This document shows, in pieces, positions 13,096 to 17,885 of a stretch of DNA of 17,885 bases; position 1 is the first letter of the stretch; every line of letters begins with the position of its first letter. The translations under genes were made by a program, and so were the position numbers. Source of the DNA: an uncultured Collinsella sp. (lineage in GTDB: Bacteria; Actinomycetota; Coriobacteriia; Coriobacteriales; Coriobacteriaceae); assembly GCA_900550355.1 (NCBI GenBank), contig URRT01000021.1, forward strand, positions 1 to 17,885, written 5' to 3'. Under the pieces are notes generated by a model. It was not told where the DNA came from and searched no databases. It saw nothing but the letters and a program-made list of their open reading frames with translations.

Positions 13096-15675
13096 ATGCA
13101 TATGCCGAGCAAAATCGAAAAGAAGCAAGCCGCTGCAAAGCTGCGCAAGCCGCCGCGCGACTTCTCGTACACGCAAAACCGAGAGCTTAGCTGGCTGCGC
13201 TTTAACAACCGCGTGCTCGACGAAGCCTTCGATGAGACCGTTCCGCTGTTCGAGCGTCTAAAGTTCGTGTCGATTTTCGAGTCTAACCTCGACGAGTTTC
13301 TCATGGTGCGCGTGGGCGGCCTGTCCGATCTGGCAGAGCTCAAAAAACAGCCTGTCGACAACAAGAGCAATATGACCGCCTCCGAACAGGTCGATGCTGT
13401 CATGGCCGAAATGCCCGGGCTCCTTACTCGTTGGGAATCCATCTTTAAGAGCATCGAAGGCAAGCTCGACACCTTGGGCGTTCACCGCGCCCGCATCGAT
13501 TCGCTTACGCCCGAGGAGCGCACCTTCGTAACCCGCTACTTCCAGGCCTACGTGTCGCCGGTCATCTCGCCGCTGGTCATCGATCCGCGCCACCCCTTCC
13601 CCAACCTGCGCAACGGCGCGCTCTATCTGGCCTGTGGTCTGGACGGCGCCACCGACGAGGAGAGCCTGCTGGGCCTTATCGAGATTCCCGCCTCGATGAA
13701 CCGCGTGGTCGAGATTCCCTCGCCCACCGGCACCTACTCCTACATCTTGCTCGAGGACGTCATTCTCGCCTGCCTGGACAGCTGCTTTGGCTCCTATAAG
13801 CCGCTGGATCGTGCGCTGATCCGCGTCACCCGCAACGCCGACATCGATCCGGACGGCGAGGGCGTCGAAGAGGAAGAGGACTACCGCCAGCACATGAAGC
13901 GCATCCTCAAGAAGCGCCTGCGCCTGCAGCCGGTAGTGCTCGCCGTCTCGGGGTCGCTCGAGAAGGCGACGCTCAAGACTATCCGCAAGGCGCTCGAGCT
14001 CTCGCGTCGCTCGGTCTTTACCTGCGATATCCCGCTCGACCTGGGCTACGTCTTTGGCATTGAGGGCAAGATTCCCGAGCACCTGCGCAACGAGCTGCTC
14101 TTTACGCCGTTTAAGCCGCAGCCCAACCCCAACATCGACATGACCCGCTCCATCCGCGAACAGGTGCTGCAGGGCGACAAGCTGCTCTTTTATCCCTACG
14201 AGGCCATGAACCCCTTCCTGGATCTGGTGCACGAGGCCGCCTACGACCCCGAGTGCATCTCGCTGCGCATCACGCTCTACCGCGTGGCCAAGCAGAGCCG
14301 CCTGTGCGAATCGCTGATCGATGCTGCCGAGAACGGCAAAGAGGTCACGGTGCTCATGGAACTTCGTGCCCGCTTTGACGAGCAGAACAACATCGAGTGG
14401 GCCGAGCGTCTGGAAGAGGCGGGCTGCACCGTCATCTATGGTTCCGAGGGCTTTAAATGCCACTCAAAGATCTGCCAGCTCACCTATCGCGAGGGCATGG
14501 CGCTCACCCGTCTCACGCTTTTGGGCACCGGCAACTTTAACGAGAAGACGGCCAAACTCTACAGCGACTTTATGCTCATGACCGCCCATCCCGGCATCGG
14601 TGAAGACGCCAACCTGTTCTTCCGCAATCTGTCGCTGGGCAACCTGCGCGGCGACTACCGCTTCCTGGGTGTGGCGCCCGTCGGACTGAAACCGCTCATC
14701 ATGCGCGGCCTGGATCGCGAGATCCAGCGCGCCCTTGCCGGCGAGCCCGCCCGCGTGTTCTTTAAGCTCAACTCGCTGACCGACCGCGAGGTTATCGACA
14801 AGATCGCCGAGGCATCGTGTGCCGGCGTGCGCGTAGACATGATCATCCGCGGCATCTCGTGCCTCAAGCCCGGTGTTCCGGGCAAGACCGAGAACGTGCA
14901 TGTCCGCTCCATCGTCGGACGCTTTTTGGAGCACGCGCGCGTCTATGCTTTCGGCGTGGACTCGGACATGATTTACCTGAGCTCGGCAGACATGATGACG
15001 CGCAACACCGAGCACCGCGTGGAGATCGCCTTCCCCGTGCTCGACCCCACCTGCCGCGCCCTAGTGCACGAGTACATGGGCATGCAGCTGCGGGACAACG
15101 TGAAGGCCCGCAGCCTCACGAGCGACGGCACCTGGGTCCCCGTGGAACGTGCAGAGGGTGAGAAACCCTTCAACTCGCAGGAAGCTCTACTGGAGCGTGC
15201 CTATCGCAACGCCGAGGCCGCCGCGCAGCAGCGTGCGCAGGAGAAGGAACGTGTGGCCGAGGAGGCCATTCAGGCCGAGGTTGAACACGGGGCAGCTGCC
15301 AAACCGGAAGCGGTTGCAGCTCCCCCGGTGAATGAGCCCGAGGCTGCCGCAGAGCCCGCCGTGGAGAAAGCGCCCGAGCCCGCTACCGCGACTCCGGAGC
15401 CCGCCGCCGAGGCAAAGCTCGCACCTGCACCTGAGCCGCAGCCGTCCACAACCGAGGTTCAGAAGGTCCAGGCGACCGTCATTGAGCCCGAGCCCGCACC
15501 TGCACCTCAGCCCGAGCCGCAGGTCACCAAACCCGCACCCGAAACGAGCGCCCGTCGCGATAAGCCCGCCGGCAAGACCAAAGCCATTGAGCGCCATCGC
15601 CCCGGTCGCGTGCGCATGGGCCTGGGCCTGATCGGCCTGGGTCTTAAGACGCTCATTACCGGCAAGACGAAATAG
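13096..15675 (+). CDS. ppk: Polyphosphate kinase 1 with long C-terminal tail
   Basis: Reversibly transfers the ATP terminal phosphate to inorganic polyphosphate. The 859 residues exceed the usual ~690-720. The N-terminal domain starts with FSYTQNRELSWLRFNNRVLDEA and FESNLDEFLMVRVGG, typical of PPK1. The phospholipase D-like catalytic domains carry the expected autophosphorylated His456 (FKCHSKICQL) and His613 (GRFLEHARVYAFG), with MELRARFDEQNNIEWA and LTLLGTGNFNEKTAKLYSDF. The conserved core ends near residue 700 (NSQEALLERAY). After it come a charged helix (about 705-725), a long Ala/Pro/Glu-rich stretch to about 830, and a basic Gly/Leu end (RPGRVRMGLGLIGLGLKTLITGKTK-type, split here only in description). 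The ATG at 13096 or that at 13102 could be the start; neither has a strong ribosome binding site. Transcribed divergently from arcA copy 2. Confidence 0.95.
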   Translation: MHMPSKIEKKQAAAKLRKPPRDFSYTQNRELSWLRFNNRVLDEAFDETVPLFERLKFVSIFESNLDEFLMVRVGGLSDLAELKKQPVDNKSNMTASEQVDAVMAEMPGLLTRWESIFKSIEGKLDTLGVHRARIDSLTPEERTFVTRYFQAYVSPVISPLVIDPRHPFPNLRNGALYLACGLDGATDEESLLGLIEIPASMNRVVEIPSPTGTYSYILLEDVILACLDSCFGSYKPLDRALIRVTRNADIDPDGEGVEEEEDYRQHMKRILKKRLRLQPVVLAVSGSLEKATLKTIRKALELSRRSVFTCDIPLDLGYVFGIEGKIPEHLRNELLFTPFKPQPNPNIDMTRSIREQVLQGDKLLFYPYEAMNPFLDLVHEAAYDPECISLRITLYRVAKQSRLCESLIDAAENGKEVTVLMELRARFDEQNNIEWAERLEEAGCTVIYGSEGFKCHSKICQLTYREGMALTRLTLLGTGNFNEKTAKLYSDFMLMTAHPGIGEDANLFFRNLSLGNLRGDYRFLGVAPVGLKPLIMRGLDREIQRALAGEPARVFFKLNSLTDREVIDKIAEASCAGVRVDMIIRGISCLKPGVPGKTENVHVRSIVGRFLEHARVYAFGVDSDMIYLSSADMMTRNTEHRVEIAFPVLDPTCRALVHEYMGMQLRDNVKARSLTSDGTWVPVERAEGEKPFNSQEALLERAYRNAEAAAQQRAQEKERVAEEAIQAEVEHGAAAKPEAVAAPPVNEPEAAAEPAVEKAPEPATATPEPAAEAKLAPAPEPQPSTTEVQKVQATVIEPEPAPAPQPEPQVTKPAPETSARRDKPAGKTKAIERHRPGRVRMGLGLIGLGLKTLITGKTK

Positions 15676-15685
15676 ACGTTTGTAG

Positions 15686-15730
15686 AAGCGCCCCGTATTT
15701 GAGGAATGCCCCAGATACGGGGCGCTTTTC
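15686..15730 (+). terminator. Rho-independent terminator after ppk
   Basis: A perfect 13-bp stem (15686-15698 with 15715-15727, core GCGCCCCGTAT) with a 16-nt loop is followed by TTTT, 11 bp past the ppk stop. The arms also give an A-rich side, so some bidirectional action is possible. Confidence 0.92.
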
Positions 15731-15776
15731 CCTGCTACCATGGTTGCGAACAAAACCGCGAATGGCAGGCAGGAAT

Positions 15777-17090
15777 ATGAAGCTCACCATAGAATCGATG
15801 ACGTACGGCACCGACGGTCTGGCACATGCCGACAACGGCAAGGCCGTCTTTGTGCAGGGCGCCGTGGCAGGCGACACCGTCGAAGCCGAGGTCGTGCAGG
15901 ACGGCAAGTCGTTTATGCGCGCCCGCACGACCGAGATTCTGGAGCCGAGCCCCGATCGCATTCAGCCCCCCTGCCCCTTCGTGGGCATCTGCGGTGGTTG
16001 TTCGTGGGGCAACCTCTCGCGCACGGCGCAGCTTGCCGCCAAGGAGCAAAACCTGCGTTCCGCACTCGAGCGTATCGGCAAGTTCAGCCCCGATCAGGTC
16101 GATGAGTTGGTACAGCCCATCTGCCACACCAAGGACGACTGGGGTTACCGCAATAAAATCGAGCTCGAACCGACCGTCGTCAACGGTCGCGTGCGCCTTG
16201 GCATGCACGGCGTCGACCCCAGCAAGATCGTGACCGTCGATTCGTGCCCGCTGTTCGATAAGCGTTTTCCCAAGGCGCTCAAGTCAGTCGTCGGCGCGCT
16301 CAACTATCTGAGCGGCAGCCACAACCTGGGTCTGGAGCGCGTGGGCATTCGTGCCTCGCGTCGCACCAAGGCACTCGAGATCGCGCTTTGGACGCCCACA
16401 GGCTCTTTTCCGCGCTCGCAGGTCTCCCGCGTGCTGGCGGACGCCGCTCATCCCACGAGCATCGTGCGCGTGATGAGCAAGGGCGAAAAGAAGGCCCGCC
16501 GTGTCTCCAAGGTCGAAATGCTCGCCGGAGAGGGCTCATGGACCGAGAATATCGCCGAGGGTCAGATGCGCTTGTCTGCCCCGTCTTTTTTCCAGGTCAA
16601 CACCAAGGGTGCCGAGATTTTGATCGATCTTGTCATGAAAGCGCTCGACCCGCAGGAAGACGAGCTTGCCGTGGACCTGTACTGCGGTGCCGGCACCTTT
16701 ACCCTGCCGCTCGCCCGCCGCTGCGACTTTGTCGCCGCCGTCGAGGCCTACGGCCCCGCCGTGCGCGATCTACGCCGTAACCTGGAGATCAACAAGCTTG
16801 ATAACGTCGACGTCATTGGCGGAGACGCGGTGCGCGAGTTCCCCGACCAGGACGCCGATGTCCTAGTAGTCGACCCGCCGCGTGCAGGCCTCGCCCCCGA
16901 AGCGATCGACCTTATCGCCAGCACGAGTGCTCGCGATGTCGCCTACGTGAGCTGCGACCCGGCCACCCTGGCGCGCGATCTCAAACGCTTTGTCGAAGAA
17001 GGCACCTTCTCCCCCGTAAAGATCACGCCAGTCGACCTGTTCCCGCAAACCTTCCACTGCGAGACCGTCGTCCACCTTAGGCGCAACTAG
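15777..17090 (+). CDS. rlmD: 23S rRNA (uracil-5-)-methyltransferase, RlmD/RumA family
   Basis: SAM-dependent enzyme forming 5-methyluridine in 23S rRNA (U1939-type by family), or a close relative with another rRNA uridine target. From the ATG at 15777 it has 437 residues, like E. coli RlmD. Order: TRAM-like RNA-binding domain (about 1-55); [4Fe-4S] cysteines Cys66, Cys72, Cys75 (CPFVGICGGC) and Cys157; SFFQVN (270-275); SAM-binding DLYCGAGTF (300-308); DPPRAG (366-371); catalytic Cys393 in YVSCDPATLARDL; and a C-terminal glutamate in HCETVVHL. The chosen start has AGGCAGGA shortly upstream; an open frame beginning in the terminator at 15699 is too early. Which of RlmD, RlmCD or a homologue it is cannot be settled here. 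Confidence 0.93.
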   Translation: MKLTIESMTYGTDGLAHADNGKAVFVQGAVAGDTVEAEVVQDGKSFMRARTTEILEPSPDRIQPPCPFVGICGGCSWGNLSRTAQLAAKEQNLRSALERIGKFSPDQVDELVQPICHTKDDWGYRNKIELEPTVVNGRVRLGMHGVDPSKIVTVDSCPLFDKRFPKALKSVVGALNYLSGSHNLGLERVGIRASRRTKALEIALWTPTGSFPRSQVSRVLADAAHPTSIVRVMSKGEKKARRVSKVEMLAGEGSWTENIAEGQMRLSAPSFFQVNTKGAEILIDLVMKALDPQEDELAVDLYCGAGTFTLPLARRCDFVAAVEAYGPAVRDLRRNLEINKLDNVDVIGGDAVREFPDQDADVLVVDPPRAGLAPEAIDLIASTSARDVAYVSCDPATLARDLKRFVEEGTFSPVKITPVDLFPQTFHCETVVHLRRN

Positions 17091-17126
17091 ACTATTTGCC
17101 CAAGACCACGCCCGATGATTTTTCAA

Positions 17127-17173
17127 GGACGGGGAAAATAAATTTGTACCGAATGATTATTTAATCCCCGTCC
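17127..17173. repeat. Short snapback repeat, GGACGGGGA arms
   Basis: GGACGGGGA (17127-17135) and TCCCCGTCC (17165-17173) are perfect inverted arms, continued by AAATAA (17136-17141) with TTATTT (17157-17162) after a 2-nt bulge. The loop is 15 nt. The GACGGG core resembles the element at 1-60. It sits between rlmD and the transposase remnant. Confidence 0.6.
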
Positions 17174-17183
17174 CGAAATAGAA

Positions 17184-17225
17184 CCGCCCCCTTATTACTT
17201 GAACATTAGAAATGGGGGCTTCTTT
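17184..17225 (+). terminator. Possible terminator hairpin, rlmD side
   Basis: GCCCCC (17186-17191) pairs with GGGGGC (17214-17219) around a 22-nt loop, followed by TTCTTT. It could end rlmD transcription or shield the transposase remnant from readthrough. The large loop makes it only moderately convincing. Confidence 0.4.
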
Positions 17226-17555
17226 ATGGACGGGAGAGTCAGGCACGACGCCACGCTGAGAACTCTTGCAGCAGAGCTTTGCGACAGGGGGTACGGGCGC
17301 GCCGAAGGCCGGCGGGAGGCCGAAGGGTGCCCGGACCCGGCCGGGGCCGGCGGCGTGCGAGGGCAAGCTCATGCGACAGAGCTGCTGCCCGGGCGCCTGA
17401 AGGACGAGTTCTACAGGAACCGGACGTGGCGGAGCTTCGAGGAGTTCAAGCGGGACCTCGAAGCCTATACCGTTCACTGGAACAAGAGGAGGCGGGTTAA
17501 GCAAAAGGGACTGACCCCGGAGGAGTTCCTGAATCAGTCCCCATGTGTGACATAG
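17226..17555 (+). pseudogene. IS3-type transposase remnant with internal deletion
   Basis: The frame from the ATG at 17226 encodes 109 residues. The C-terminal half (GRLKDEFYRNRTWRSFEEF, then DLEAYTVHWNKRRRVKQKGLTPEEF) matches the end of IS3-family OrfB, the part after the last catalytic Glu of the DDE domain. The first 25 residues (DGRVRHDATLRTLAAELCDRGYGR) look like the start of an OrfA helix-turn-helix. Between them is an Arg/Gly/Pro-rich stretch (about residues 26-54) of no recognisable domain. The DDE catalytic core is missing, so it cannot be an active transposase. The deletion apparently joined the start of orfA to the end of orfB. G+C content in the middle is extreme. Confidence 0.7.
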
Positions 17556-17730
17556 GTCGCTAATTGACCCGTCCAAGTATCGGGGCGAAGATCATTTCAG
17601 CGCCGTTTGAGAAAGCTAGACGCCTTCGGGCAGGTTATCCCGGACACGGGGCGGCCGCCTCGACCGACCTCGGCCCTCACCCACCTCAACTGCTCCTCAA
17701 TTACATAGAGCTGGTCGAAAAGGGCGCAAG
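17556..17730. other. Region between the transposase remnant and the last gene
   Basis: No complete gene. The minus-strand frame ending with TGA at 17597-17599 can encode a helical segment (FDQLYVIEEQLRWVRAEV) loosely like the coiled-coil end of an IS3 OrfA, which fits further IS debris, but it is short and uncertain. A weak hairpin (GGCGC/GCGCC, followed by CTTTT on the minus strand) near 17720-17742 could end the partial gene at 17731. Confidence 0.3.
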
Positions 17731-17885
17731 CTAGCGGGCGCCTTCCTCGTCGTCGTTGGGTCGGTAGGTGATGAACTCGATAACAAAGGCCAGAACGGCA
17801 GAGACGAGTGAGGCGATGATCGCGTAGATCATGTGGGAGATCCCGGCGCCACCAGGGGTCGCGTCGATGAAGTTGAGCAGGTTGA
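17731..17885 (-). CDS. C-terminus of a membrane protein, possibly a PTS EIIC-type transporter subunit (partial)
   Basis: The window cuts this gene; only its last 50 codons before TAG at 17731-17733 are visible. They read NLLNFIDATPGGAGISHMIY, then AIIASLVSAVLAFVIEFITY, then RPNDDEEGAR. There is one strong transmembrane helix (about 20 residues) followed by a short acidic cytoplasmic tail. The PGGAGISHMIYAI element and short tail resemble the last helix of PTS EIIC components, but other transporters are possible and the evidence is thin. The frame is clean and its codon use is like the neighbouring genes, so it is likely a real gene. Confidence 0.6.
   Translation of the reverse strand, partial: NLLNFIDATPGGAGISHMIYAIIASLVSAVLAFVIEFITYRPNDDEEGAR

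Noticed and set aside
13258..14463. A 401-codon minus-strand open frame within ppk
   Set aside because: Antisense to the conserved PPK1 core, with no independent start signal.
1..17885. CRISPR array, tRNA or rRNA genes
   Set aside because: No regularly spaced direct repeats with unique spacers were seen, and none of the gene-free regions shows a cloverleaf with tRNA consensus arms or any rRNA-like segment.

Overview
The window looks like part of the chromosome of a Collinsella-like member of the Coriobacteriia (phylum Actinomycetota). This is inferred from GC-rich genes with strong G/C third-position bias, the pyrG-xerD pair, an arginine deiminase (ADI) operon with a YfcC-type transporter, AT-rich intergenic regions with many perfect hairpins, and an IS3-type transposase remnant. 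The species cannot be proven from the sequence alone.

Layout. Positions 1-60 are a snapback repeat. From 96 to 4956, all on the minus strand, lie a XerC/D-type tyrosine recombinase directly behind pyrG (CTP synthase), a small helix-turn-helix protein with its own terminator, and a DUF1846-family protein with its own terminator. Positions 4957-5486 hold no gene. They carry a 21-bp inverted repeat and then six consecutive hairpins that reach the stop codon of the next gene.

The centre (5487-12692) is an arginine catabolism region on the minus strand. One transcription unit reads arcA copy 1 (arginine deiminase), arcB (ornithine carbamoyltransferase), then a YfcC/ArcD-like transporter. A second reads arcA copy 2 followed by a PLP-dependent aminotransferase. 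The two arcA copies are identical over 1,265 bp by direct row-by-row reading, covering the coding sequence and its ribosome binding site. Their upstream regions are only partly similar, but share a promoter, a pair of GAACGG repeats 21 bp apart and a leader hairpin. Arginine would be converted to citrulline plus ammonia by ArcA, then to ornithine plus carbamoyl phosphate by ArcB, with arginine/ornithine exchange by the transporter. Carbamate kinase (arcC), which would yield the ATP, is not in the window.

The right part (13096-17090) is on the plus strand: polyphosphate kinase with an unusual 160-residue C-terminal tail, a strong terminator, and an RlmD/RumA-type 23S rRNA uracil methyltransferase with its iron-sulfur cysteines. 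From about 17100 to 17730 there is IS3 debris, including an internally deleted transposase and short inverted repeats. The window ends inside the C-terminus of a minus-strand membrane protein, probably a transporter subunit.

The most unusual items are the homogenised arcA pair with its shared operator-like layout, the tandem hairpin field at 5207-5486, and the polyphosphate kinase tail.
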